This document shows positions 35,503 to 46,064 of a stretch of DNA of 64,000 nt, in pieces. The number at the start of each line of letters is the position of its first letter. Positions within the stretch are counted from its first letter, which is position 1. Source of the DNA: Helicocarpus griseus UAMH5409 (Eukaryota > Ascomycota > Eurotiomycetes > Onygenales > Ajellomycetaceae); the NCBI GenBank assembly GCA_002573585.1, contig PDNB01000146.1, forward strand, positions 1-64,000, written 5' to 3'. The position numbers were made by a program, and so were the translations under genes. Below the pieces are notes generated by a model, which saw only the letters and a program-made list of their open reading frames with translations, made no database searches and was not told the origin of the DNA.

Positions 35503-37269
35503 ACGAAACTTTTGAAAGGGTAATATTACAGTGTACATATCTTCAAACGCCAATAATAGACCCGTCGTTTGGACCCCCTTGCTTTGGGATGATGACACTT
35601 GTTTTTCGGATTAGATTCTATGTGTACTATTTCTGTACTATATGTCAATTATCGAGAAAGAGAAAAAAAGAAAATGAATTTCCAACACTACAAAGGGTTC
35701 ACAGTTGCCTTCTGTTTTTACCCCTTACGCTCTTGTTCACCAGAGAAGTACCATGGGCCCTCTATACATTAGTTGAAAGCACAGCATCAGCCATCAGGTC
35801 TTCTTTTGGTTCCTCAGGTCAGATGCTCAACTGCCTTCCCATCCGCTTCTACGGGAAATGCAAGGTCAAACTGAAAAAATGTACCCTTATGCAAGAAACT
35901 ACTTGCACAATCCACAATTATAACCAAGCCGGCCATGGTTGGTAATGAAGCGACGGGAAAGTATATCAGCAGGTTGGATTAAAGCGGACAAATGAAATGA
36001 AAACTACTTAGGGCTAGCCAACATCACATGACACAGTTCCATCTCCCTATGAAGAGTGAGGAAATTTGGAAGAGCTCGGTTTTATGCCTGAAATAACTTC
36101 CTTGGACGTTATCAAAACTCTATAGACGCCGGACATCGGCAATCGATTTAAGGCTGCGCTACAACAGAGTGCGGGTAGTACCAAACTTGACGACTTTGGC
36201 CTAGACGGCGCATCCCGCAACCGCCATTGTTGTTCGTTGAAAGGAAACGCAGGCAAGGAAGAATCAGCTCTGACGTACGGCTTCAAATAATGTCTGGGCG
36301 CTGAACAAAACTTCCAAACATTTCAATTTCTGTTTAGCCAATTGCAAGTGTTGGTATCGAGCTGGTCTTTGAACCAGACGATCCAAAGCGCAGCGCCGAA
36401 TAAGGCAACAGTTCTGCCGCGCTTACAGAGTACTGCTGACGGGGAGTTGACCTTGAGGTTCGGTTAGTTATTAGATGCAGCCTGCATAAGTCTAGGGAGT
36501 AAGCCGCAGCGGGTTATGCATCGGATTGGCATACCCGGGTTGCGGAGCGGTTGTGAAACATTCCGCACCAATGGAATGGATGTCGATCCATGTGAACTGG
36601 GGTTCATTCTGGACATCCTCCGCGAGCAGATTCAACCAATAAATACCAAGTGGACCTTTTATCTTCGATATCCTTGATATGGATTTCCCGTATACTTGCC
36701 CTCGACCCCGTCCCACGGGTAAGTGCTTTCACTTGTAGTGATATTGAATAATTCACACATCTTGAGGTTGTGCGTGTCTACCATCATGGTCAGAGTTGTC
36801 CGACTGGGAAAATTTTTAAAAGACCAGTGGATGACAATGTTCGTATTTTTTAATGATAGTAGTAGTTACAGCATCAGCCAATCTTCACTCATCCGATAGG
36901 CACCGTCTGAAGGAAACTATAGATAGAAACGCAAAAAAGGCACAATGCAAGAAGAGGAGGGAGGGGGGGGAAAGGGGAGGGGGGAAAATGGAGATAACCA
37001 AAAAAAAATCATAGCTCGTAATCTCGTCGCAATTGGGAATCGTTAGATGCTCGTATAACAAAAAGGGAGGGGGAGGGGGGGGGGGGTAAGGGCAAGGATT
37101 GAAATTGTTCGCACGAAGAAAAATGAAAGAACGAAGATGCCTGCTCAACTCGACACAATGAACCCCCTCCACCTACGTATATCCGTAGACTCGTTCTCCA
37201 CCTCCGGAAATCTCTTTTCATCACCTCTTTCCATAATGGATACCATTTGCCGCAAAGGCGATTGGCAAC
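35503..37269. other. Convergent intergenic region with guanine tracts
   Basis: 1.8 kb between the cellulase and the leftward hydroxylase gene. No supported coding frame. Two guanine-tract blocks occur at 36959-36984 and 37065-37086, in the probable 3' region of the hydroxylase gene, and are listed separately. Confidence 0.5.
36959..37086 (+). repeat. Pair of G-quadruplex-type guanine tracts
   Basis: At 36959-36984 the plus strand has G-runs of 3, 8, 4 and 6 separated by 1-3 A. At 37065-37086 it has runs of 3, 5 and 12 separated by single A. Both fit the four-G3-run pattern of potential G-quadruplexes. They lie 80 bp apart on the strand opposite the hydroxylase coding strand. Confidence 0.7.
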
Positions 37270-37989
37270 CTAGTGCGTGCGCTTGATTTGAGAGCCGCGA
37301 TAAAGGGTTCCGTGCAATCGGTCAAGGATACCAACGGCACCAAGATTGTTATTGGGAGCAACGTGATGACCCTCGTGGCTCATGAGTCCTGGGATATCTT
37401 CGCCTGTATGGACAAAGTGGGCAATAGCACCAGAGACGGCTCCGTGCAAGAGCATGCCCAAGACATGGGATCCGAGCAGCCAGGAGGCAACAACCACCAA
37501 CCCGGCGTTCATTACGACGAACTCAAGGGGATGGGAGTAAAAGGCAGCAATAGCGAGTTCCTCCTTGAAGTGGTGATGTTTCGAGTGGACGTGTTTGTAG
37601 AAAAACTTGGTGTGGAATAGGGCATGGCAGTAGTAAAAGGAAATTTCGAATAGAAGCGCAGTGTTTATCAGATCTATGAGGAATCGCCCAGCGGAAGGGA
37701 TGTTCTTGTTCACTGGAGTCACAGTGGTTTCCCACAAGCTGGCTCCGGTCCAAAGGGACACCAAAGCCAAAGCAGAGGAGTGAACCAATGTGGCTGTTGA
37801 GATATTTTTCAGGATGCCAGGAAGGATCTTGCCCATTGCGCGGCGGCGCTTCTCGTCCACCGTAAGGAGCTCATAGGACCCAAAAAGAACCGTGAGAGAG
37901 AGCTGGGCCAAAGCGACACCAGTTACTTCAATTGTGAATGGGGAATAGCTGTCCACGATGTGGCCCCAGAGTTGTGTTAGGGAAGACAT
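37270..37989 (-). CDS. Fatty acid hydroxylase/sterol desaturase superfamily protein
   Basis: Single exon, 239 residues. The family comprises membrane di-iron oxygenases (C-4 methylsterol oxidase, sterol desaturases, fatty acid and sphingolipid hydroxylases) of the ER. The histidine clusters that hold the iron are intact: HALFH near 120, HSKHHH near 133 and HEGHH near 203, with a further His in HFVHTGED. Several hydrophobic segments flank them (EVTGVALAQLSLTVLFGSYE, LINTALLFEISFYY, HPLEFVVMNAGLVVVASWLL). It is shorter than typical Erg25 (about 300), so I do not assign it to ergosterol synthesis; a relative with an unknown lipid substrate is more likely. The start is the first ATG after an upstream stop. 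Confidence 0.85.
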   Translation of the reverse strand: MSSLTQLWGHIVDSYSPFTIEVTGVALAQLSLTVLFGSYELLTVDEKRRRAMGKILPGILKNISTATLVHSSALALVSLWTGASLWETTVTPVNKNIPSAGRFLIDLINTALLFEISFYYCHALFHTKFFYKHVHSKHHHFKEELAIAAFYSHPLEFVVMNAGLVVVASWLLGSHVLGMLLHGAVSGAIAHFVHTGEDIPGLMSHEGHHVAPNNNLGAVGILDRLHGTLYRGSQIKRTH

Positions 37990-38493
37990 TCAGAGTGTCC
38001 TTAAAAAGTACTGAAAACAGGTCGCTAAGCAGCAAAATGGTAGGATATAGGATAGGTTAGAGCGTTGCTCTTTAATCAGAAATAGAAGTGAAGGGGAAGA
38101 GGCCGGGGGGGGGGGTTGGAGTTGAGTAATTTAACGTACTGTTTGCCTAGTAAGAAAAGGCCCGGTAATAAGAAGGGTGCATCTAGTACGCAACAATTTG
38201 AGAAAAGCGCTGTAGCTGCTCGAAATGTTTGAGTTGCAAAGATCCAGGGAGGCTAATAGGGATAAGAAGCAATCTTAAATGCTATGGCCTGGCAGACCAA
38301 AACCACTTCAAAAGCTGAATATGCCCGAGGGAGTACTGGATGTCCCAGCCCCATCAGCATGGCGCACTAGTTGAGGAGTCCCCCACTCTCTCCGTTTGTA
38401 CCGGATTTGCGAATGATGATTGCTGGTGTCCATATTCGTGAACACACTCCATCCCGTCGCATAAGGTAGCCTTTTCGGTGGGCGAACAGCTAA

Positions 38494-39186
38494 TCAGGGG
38501 TGTTTGTTATTGCAGCATTTGGCGGGGCCGCGGGGCTTCCCAGGACAAATCACCATTCCCCGCCAGCTAAGCGCAGAATTACTTTTCGCTGCATTAAACG
38601 CTGCCTTGCTAACGCAGTAATGGCTCCAGTTTGAAACTTTCGTCCTCTCACTGATAGATGAATGGGCCAGAGGACCAATTATCACCTGAATATCTTTGGC
38701 ATGTTGACTGGTAGAACGTCTTGGAGTCGCCGAGGAGACAGTTGAAAGTCGAGGCTCCGCATCTACCTTGAGAAGATGCATCTTTAGCGCAAGGAGATAG
38801 GGCCATTGCGCATAATCGTTTCCTTGATAATTAGAGAAAGGGAGGAAAATGAGGCATTTCTCCCATCCTATGTCGTAAATGTAAGGGATCCCACGAAGCT
38901 TAAGATTAAAACTGCTGAGGCCAGGGACGGCATAATTTAAAAAGTCAATGAGTATCAAACCTTGTCTCTTTCGGGTTCCGAATATAGAATTAAAGTTCTG
39001 GGCACGTTCTGACCAGACTCGAGACATCCAGGGTGTTCCAAGGTTGTGGGATTTCTTGTCGGTCTCGGGCCGGAGGAGGTCCACAGGATGTGCCAAGCGG
39101 AGAAGCGAGGCCGATCTTACCATACAGCCGGCATTGGTGCGGAGGGCGCCGTTTGCGCATTCCAACCTGCAGCTGGCATGAGGCAA
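38494..39186 (-). CDS. Doubtful 230-codon open frame, unrecognised
   Basis: A continuous minus-strand frame of 230 codons. I recognise no domain, signal peptide or membrane segment, and residue use looks random. Frames this long are uncommon by chance in this composition, so it is recorded, but the better guess is that it is not a gene. Confidence 0.12.
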   Translation of the reverse strand: MPHASCRLECANGALRTNAGCMVRSASLLRLAHPVDLLRPETDKKSHNLGTPWMSRVWSERAQNFNSIFGTRKRQGLILIDFLNYAVPGLSSFNLKLRGIPYIYDIGWEKCLIFLPFSNYQGNDYAQWPYLLALKMHLLKVDAEPRLSTVSSATPRRSTSQHAKDIQVIIGPLAHSSISERTKVSNWSHYCVSKAAFNAAKSNSALSWRGMVICPGKPRGPAKCCNNKHP

Positions 39187-41115
39187 GCATGCAAGGACAC
39201 GGAGAGTTTATTACGTTCTGGGTAATCAATGGCCTTATTCAACAAGCATCCAATGACTCTGTGGCTAAAGTATGTAGAGCGTAGAGGATTGAAAAAAAAA
39301 AGCCCTCTTAGAAAGAGGCTTTGTTTCAGCTGTTCCTGGAAACAATGTAATCATAGTAGTATTTGGCAAATTGACTGCCATCTTCACAAAAACCCTTGAG
39401 CATCCGAAGTCCCAGTTATCAGTGGACTGAGAGGCGGGGCCCCGGGATATCTAACGGTCTTGCTTGCATGGCTGCCGCGGTTATCATTTTCAGGTGAAGA
39501 TCATCTCATGAAGAATCCTGATTGATGGAACAGCAAGAATATTGACGATGAACCTGAAAACCTCCGGCGGCGATGGGTCGATCAACCTTTGCTTGCCAAC
39601 GCACAAGCCCGCTCCAGGCGCCGCGTCCACAAGGCTCCACTGGACGTCTATCTTTGACGCTCTTTTTGCGAATAAGAATGAAGCTTCAAAAGTAGTGTCA
39701 AAGTTGAAAGAGGGGAAGGTCTTTTGGGAACTGGCGGTGTGGCATTGCCCACAGTCCCCTTGCATTGCAGAATCAATTGAAGCTCATATCTGGTTAAAGC
39801 AATAGTTAGCAGAATTGCTATCGTTCAAAGTCAATTAGGCATTTTACACTTTTCTTGTCTGACAACATAATGTCTTCAGTGACAGAGTCATATGAAAGTT
39901 TGAAGATGTTGTGAAGGGGGAAGATCAAGAAAGGAAGAAGGCTACGGTGGAGGTGGATATAACCACTGTCCACTAGTCCTATTGAAGTATGGTAGGTATG
40001 TAAGCATCTCGACATCAAATCATTTTCTCGTTTTGTTTTCAACTTCTCTCAAGTTGATATTGACGTCTTGAACAGTATCGCTACTATTACTGAATATTAT
40101 TATCACTCTTGAAGCCACTCATACATTTACTTCAGGGAGGTCTGCGCTGTCCAAATGGTAAACCGGGGGATGACACAATATACTACTAGTACTAATGCAG
40201 CCGCACGAAGAATGAATCCCTGAAAAAAAATAGTCCGCTATTACCTGCGCAAGAGAGGATTAAGCTCAGCAACCATTCAGAATTCTATGATCTAGCAGTA
40301 GGGCTCTTGTTTGGAGATATCAGCCATGTTGATCGGCCCTCATCATCCGACATGCGCCCAGAACCATCAGAGTTAAGGCGGTTGCGCTGGAACGGAGCCA
40401 AATTATAAGCCATGCTCTTCTTCTTTGCAGCGAAATTGGGTTTACTACAGCCCGCTGCTTGGGTTCTTTCTGCAGAGAAACCAGAAATTGTGACGTTGGG
40501 TACAAATATGAGGATAGGGTTTGCAGCAGGGACAGAGTCGATGCAGGGAAAGAATGAGTATAGGCTTTGACTGCCGAATAACCTTCTCACTGCTGCAGTT
40601 TACCGTCTCGACTGTGTCTCTTTGCATTGATTGAGGAGATGAGCCTTGGGACGCATTGCTCAAAACGTGGTTTAGAGGTCGATTTCAGAGGTTTCTCAAC
40701 ACCCTTATGGCTTCGTGTCCTGGTAGAAACTTCATTGATTTCCTTTTGAGTCCCACACAAAGACGCAGTCATCTCTCACAGCATTGTCCCCAATGTTCTT
40801 TTTCTTTCCCTTACTAATGCCGAGACACCTGCGGAACCACATTCAATATGTGACATATACCAAGGCAGCTACGAAGGTAGACCCCTCTCCTCAAGTCCAA
40901 TCTGGAGCAGGTGGCACTGACAACGCCGTGGGGGAAACGCCGGACGTCTTCTTTGTAGGTAACCGAAGGAAACCTCTTCGCTTCACGATGCGGCCGGAAC
41001 AACGTACGAATATATCAGTGGTAAAAAGGCTTCGCCATCGATGATACTTTCACATGCCTAGCTTGGAATTGCGCTCTAGGCCCGATGTTTAGTGAAGCGG
41101 CAATTGAACTATTAA

Positions 41116-41422
41116 TGGCACATGAGGCCTCGATGTGCTAAGGGGTTTCAAGGCACTAGATTATTCTTTTCTCGAAGCTATGCTTTTTCGCAAATATATC
41201 AGGGATTGCCTCTTTACACAGTTCTTCTCTTAGAAGAACAATAAAGCATGCTCTGGCTGAGCGAATCTTCTACTAAGTATTGAGGACATGTCTGCCTTTT
41301 TTTTTCCGGTGGCTTGCTTCCTATACAGGATTTCACGTTGTCCAGGTACATCGACTCGATTGCATCCAATCACGGACTACTGTGTGCCTTCTGCGGGCGG
41401 TTGCGGGTGCCCTCCTTTTATT
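41116..41422 (+). repeat. Diverged dispersed repeat, copy B, with 5' hairpin
   Basis: It begins with GCACAT and ATGTGC arms around the internal palindrome GAGGCCTC (41118-41138), followed by GCTAAGGGGTT. It ends in GTGCCCTCCTTTTATT. Copy A at 31583-31834 shares the hairpin, the adjoining sequence and the ending, in the same order. Confidence 0.45.
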
Positions 41423-41856
41423 TGAATTTCAAATCCGAAGTACTTATTTTATAAATATGGGGGCATTTGGAGGTATAAATCCATTTTACTTTTGCCTTCC
41501 CAATACAACAGTCAAACCTGAGACTAATCAAACTTTGCAGACTACACTAGATCGATCGATTAGTTTTCGTTTAGGGTGACCTTCACTTACCTCAAGCAGA
41601 TGATAAGCCTTAGTTACTCTGTTTACTTGTGGCAGGTGAATGTCGATCCCGGAGTCAGCTCACCTGGAATGTCGATGGAGAAGTGGGACGTCCGATACTG
41701 TGGATTCAGTCATCAACTTGAAGACACTTTCTTGGACAAGCGAGAAACCACGTAAGACAGGTACTGAGCCGGTTTGTAAGGGTTGAGACTTACCTTGAGC
41801 CACAAATTTTTGTCCTTTTTGCGGGGAATATCCAACACCGATCAAAGTACATCCAC

Positions 41857-42075
41857 CTAAGCTTCTTGTTCTATGGCCCTCCTAGTAGTAGTGACAAAGG
41901 CGGCGATGAGGACGGCCATGAGAACCACGTTGAATATACAGTTGAACTTAACATGCTTGCCGGTAATCGACTCTTTCCACAACACTTGAGTGTGGGATGG
42001 ACTGTCTTTTGTCGATTCCATGCTACCGCAACGTTCGCGTACTAATACTACAATGACAACAAATGTCGCCCACAC
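41857..42075 (-). CDS. Doubtful 72-codon frame with one membrane-like segment
   Basis: The C-terminal part (FNVVLMAVLIAAFVTTTRRA) looks like a transmembrane anchor with a basic flank, and its codons look more coding-like than the surroundings. No homologous family is recognised and no intron or promoter supports it. It may be a remnant of a larger membrane-protein gene. Confidence 0.15.
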   Translation of the reverse strand: MWATFVVIVVLVRERCGSMESTKDSPSHTQVLWKESITGKHVKFNCIFNVVLMAVLIAAFVTTTRRAIEQEA

Positions 42076-43116
42076 TAATTGTAGATTTCTTTGTCTGGGT
42101 CAATGTCTCTTACTATGTCTCCGAATTGTTCAACGTCCATGAATGCCCGGCAGATTGCCGTGAATGCTGCTCCACGAGATAGGTATGTTATTTTAACGAG
42201 TCGGGACAGGCGCGATGCCGCCTCAGACTCCTATTCGTACGTAGAAACTTTCTCATCAAGGCGTGTGTGTTGAGAGCTCCATTCTGTCTACTGACAAGCC
42301 GAAGGAAAATCCCTTGCGAAGTCGGAGTCTTATAAAGAAAACAAGTAGCTGACAAGGCCCGAGATGCGCACGGTTGTTTCCAATCCTTCGACGGAGAGCC
42401 TAAGGCATGACAGCAAGAGGAAATCTCTAACCAAGCGGCTTCTGTTGCTGTATGTGAAAGGACGATTAATGGACGCTTAGTATTTCTATACAGGTCTGCA
42501 TCCTGCGGCGGCGATGACGAATAATATCTTTGTCCCCATGGATTAAGGCACTGTAAGCCCAAGGTCTCTCTTTCCATAATGACTATTATCAAGTAATTTA
42601 TTGGAGGTTGTTTGTAAATGTATATTATCAGGGTTCAGATAACCTATAATTGAAGATAAGAGCGCTTGTCCATATATAAATGGCGGATCCTGGGTACACA
42701 AAGCTGATATTAGTTTTAAAGACCGATGAGGTTAGTTCGATAGAAAGAGCTTGTTTTTAGAGGATAGATAGTGAACGTCAGCCTTGTTGTATAAGAAAAC
42801 ATGGAGCATATCTACAGGTAACAGTAGATTATCCAGTGGCAATCCAAGGGTGTCCATCTGGCCCGGTCTCTTCCAGGTTGACTGATTACTGCAACCCGGC
42901 TAATTTGTACAGGTCTGACGAATGGGAAGACCATGGATAAAGCCAGCTAGCTGATTATTGAGCGTTTTGACTTTAAAAAGTCTGTTCCTACGCGCCCGAC
43001 TTAGGATTCTGTTGACCAACAATGCAGAACTTGATGTCCGAGCATCTGGACGAAAGTAACGTAAATCCAGCTCTCCCATCATTCTTATAAGCCTGTTCCC
43101 TACTAATTTTCCACAG

Positions 43117-46064
43117 AAACCGAGGGATCAGCCCATGATCCTGAGACAATCAAACGTACAAATGAGATGCTCTCGTGGAATGAATCTCTCCAGGAGCTCT
43201 CTCGCAGGCAGGAAGAGCATGGCACGTATACGTACACCTGGATCGGAATCATCTCCTACCCACTCCATTCCCTCTAACCCCCCTTCAAATTGGAAACAAG
43301 CCTTGAAAATAAACCCAATGTTAACTAATTCTTCTAGACGCCTCTGACATTGTCTTTCCCTCCCAGGCCGCTGAAACGGGTATATTGTCTGTTAGGCTTG
43401 GCTATGCTAAGCTCCTAAGCATACCAGAGCCTTATGAAGGGTCTGGGTACCAAGGACCAGGTTTATCCAAAGACTGGCCTGGTCTGAATTCGCACGGGCG
43501 ATGGCTGCCTTATGCATGCAGTTATGGAATTTGACAACTTTCGCGTCTCTACAGAGGCAGAAGGTTGTAGCATGATTGGAAGAAAGAGCGCGGTTTTATT
43601 CTCCGGGCTTAAAAATGGCCGGGACTTTTGTTTTGAGGTCTCTCGCTTTTCGGAACTGACCGTGCATCTGTTTGCTAGGTACTCAGATGCTTCAGCAGGA
43701 TATCAGGCCGTACCTCTTGGGTTTGTCAGGGTGAATCCTTTTGGAGGATCTTGGGCTGGTGGCGATCAATGGGTACCGGTTCAAGATGGCACCGGAAAAA
43801 AAGAAGCTTACAGTATCTTATTCCTTGAAAAAGGTATCGCGCTCAGGAGATCGACGTGGTCAATGGTTCGTTCACAGTGAGATGGGTTCTGGGGATTTTG
43901 TCTATGTTGAGAAAGATGATACTGGGCGAAGCTATGGCATGAAGACCATTCCCACAGTGGACGCTGATACTGGGTCTGAAATGTTAGAAAGCCTCGAACA
44001 CCCGTTTATCGCACCGCTGAAATTCGCTTTCAAATCACCTGAAGGTATGAGCTTGCTTTCACCACTAGCCAGCGATGGTCAACTTTTCTACCACCTTCAA
44101 CGGGCACAGCACTTTGATGTTAACAAGGCTGCGTTTTATGCTGGTGAACTCCTTTCTGTCCTGGATTATCTGCATGGCAAGCAGATAATTCTCACACATT
44201 TGAGCACAGAGAATATATATTTGGACTCATTTGGTCACCTCAGTCTATGCAACCTGGTGTTTTTGGACTGGGGAGGAAGGACAGCGACCGTATCATGCCT
44301 GGTATTCCGGAGTATCCAGCCCCAGAACTCATTTTGAACAAAGAGATCACCCGAGCAGTCGACTGGTGGGTTTTGGGGGTCTTACTCTATGAGATTTTGA
44401 CCGGACTACCCCCTTTCTTCCACCAGGATGCCGATAAGCGACACTTCAGGATCTCTGGCGAAGAAGCCCCAGTGCTCCCTGAAGGGCTTCGGTCAAGTGC
44501 CAAAAGCATTCTGGCTGGTCTTCCTGACAAAAATCTCGCAAAGCGCCTGGGTGCAAACGGGGCATCTGAGGTCAAGGCCCACGCAATTTTTTAACGACGT
44601 GAACTGGCACAAGCTTCTCCAGCGGAAACATACGACCTCTTTCAAGCCCGATGACGCCATGACTGTGTTCTGGGTCGAGACTCCCAGCTATAAGTGGCCC
44701 GAGGTGAGACAAAATTTCGAGAAAGAAATCGTGTACAGAGAATGGGGCACACCTGGTAGGCTTCAAACTGGCAGGGTCAAGAAGAGTAATAGTGAAATGC
44801 ACGCCCCAGATAACGCTTCCTCATACCAACCTGAAGATGACGGGTGGGAGTTGGTGTTGGTGTGGGAGCCAACGTCATATCAATTTTATTTCAAGAATTG
44901 TTTCACAACCGAAATATCTCCTGGTCGCCTGCCTGATGGATACTCAGGTCTATGGTCCATAAAACGAAGCTCTTCGACACTTCCGCCTGCCGATTTCAAT
45001 CTAGTCAGCACGGTACCTCCTTTAGCGGAGAGGAAGGAAGCTCTGATAGCTGCATTGGCAGCTGGATATGGCAAGCATGTGTTCTCATAGATTTTCGAGT
45101 ACGGTACAGACTTGAGCCTAAACGTCCCAATTCTTTGCTATAACCAAGCCCCAGCGGATAGTGATACGCTGTACGTGATCAATCTCACCCCACTAGAATG
45201 GGCTGTAGAGCACGGACGACTCGATCTAGTCAGGATGTTCCTGGACAACGGTGCTGATGCCAATTTCACCACTGAAAAAGCTGATGGGCCTGCGCTGGTG
45301 AAGGCAGTGAGAAGGAATCAAGAACTTGTTCGCATCCTTGTGCAGAAGACTGACCGGGTGGATTCAACTAGAGCGCTTTGTCTGGCCGTGGAGAAGCATG
45401 AAACTGCGATTATGAATATTCTGCTTGCCAACGTTCGGTGTACTTTGAAGAGTCAGATGTGCCCGTCCCTCCTCTTATGCCCGAGTGCGGTCTTGGAGGC
45501 CCAGAACCATTTACAGCGACAGCTTTTACGCCTCCTCTTGCGCGGGCAGTTGAACGCGGCAACGCTGATATCGTCAGGAAGCTTCTCAAACATGGCGCTA
45601 ATGCGAACGCTGCGTATCATAGCATGCACAGTGTATCAACTCACTTCCGCTGTGGGAGGATTATACAGGCGGCAATGGAGCGTGGACATGTTGAGATTGT
45701 TCAGTTGCTTCTTGACGGTGGCGCGGATACCAATATTGCACATGCATTCTGGCTGATCCCCATATGGCCTGTGCCGTGTCATTCATGTGAGCCGACACAC
45801 AGAGATGCGTATGTTGAGGTAAAAGCTGGTCTGAAGACAGCAGTGGCGGCGAGAAGACGGGGCAAGCGAGAGGCGTGTAGTGAGCGAGATTGGCGCTGTT
45901 ATGCCGGGTTTGCATTGAAAGGTACCTTGATTCTCAACGCTTTGGCACAGATAATTTGTAGTACAACTGAAAGTGTTGTCAATGATAATGATGACCCCCA
46001 CCACTTGGGAATTCTTTTCATATCCTCCACTATAGCCAATCATTTCGTAGCTGAGAGAAGTTGA
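43117..46064 (+). pseudogene. Decayed AGC-type (pseudo)kinase with ankyrin repeats
   Basis: A plus-strand gene is recognisable only by moving between frames. In order: an N-terminal helix (ETEGSAHDPETIKRTNEMLS) after an intact acceptor; an intron ending CTAAT...TAG at 43337; a Ypk-like N-terminal domain (FPSQAAETGILSVRL, DQWVPVQDGTGK); a kinase domain with EMGSGDFVYV, YGMKTI, FYAGELLSVLDYLHGKQI, PEYPAPELI and DWWVLGVLLYEILTGLPPFF; an AGC tail (FFNDVNWHKLLQRKH); then ankyrin repeats (PLEWAVEHGRLDLVRMFLDN, PLARAVERGNADIVRKLLKH, AMERGHVEIVQLLLDGGADT). I count five frame changes (about 43510, 43870, 44250, 44590, 45440) and one in-frame TAG at 45088-45090. The HRD and DFG motifs appear altered, suggesting the intact ancestor was already a pseudokinase. 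Kept intron boundaries argue against a processed copy. Assembly errors could mimic some lesions, but hardly six. Confidence 0.85.

Larger units (their letters stand above)
37990..43116. other. Gene-poor region
   Basis: 5.1 kb with no secure gene. It contains an 11-G run (38105-38115), a 230-codon minus frame of doubtful status (38494-39186), a short hydrophobic-ended minus frame (41857-42075), copy B of the dispersed repeat and many short chance frames. The last 300 bases may hold a first intron of the following pseudogene: a mini-exon ATG at 42801 followed by GTAACA at 42818, and a clear TACTAAT branch point and CAG acceptor ending at 43116. Confidence 0.45.

Noticed and set aside
39290..39330. 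A-run plus small imperfect hairpin resembling a bacterial terminator
   Set aside because: The stem is bulged, and intrinsic terminators of this type are not used by fungal polymerase II.
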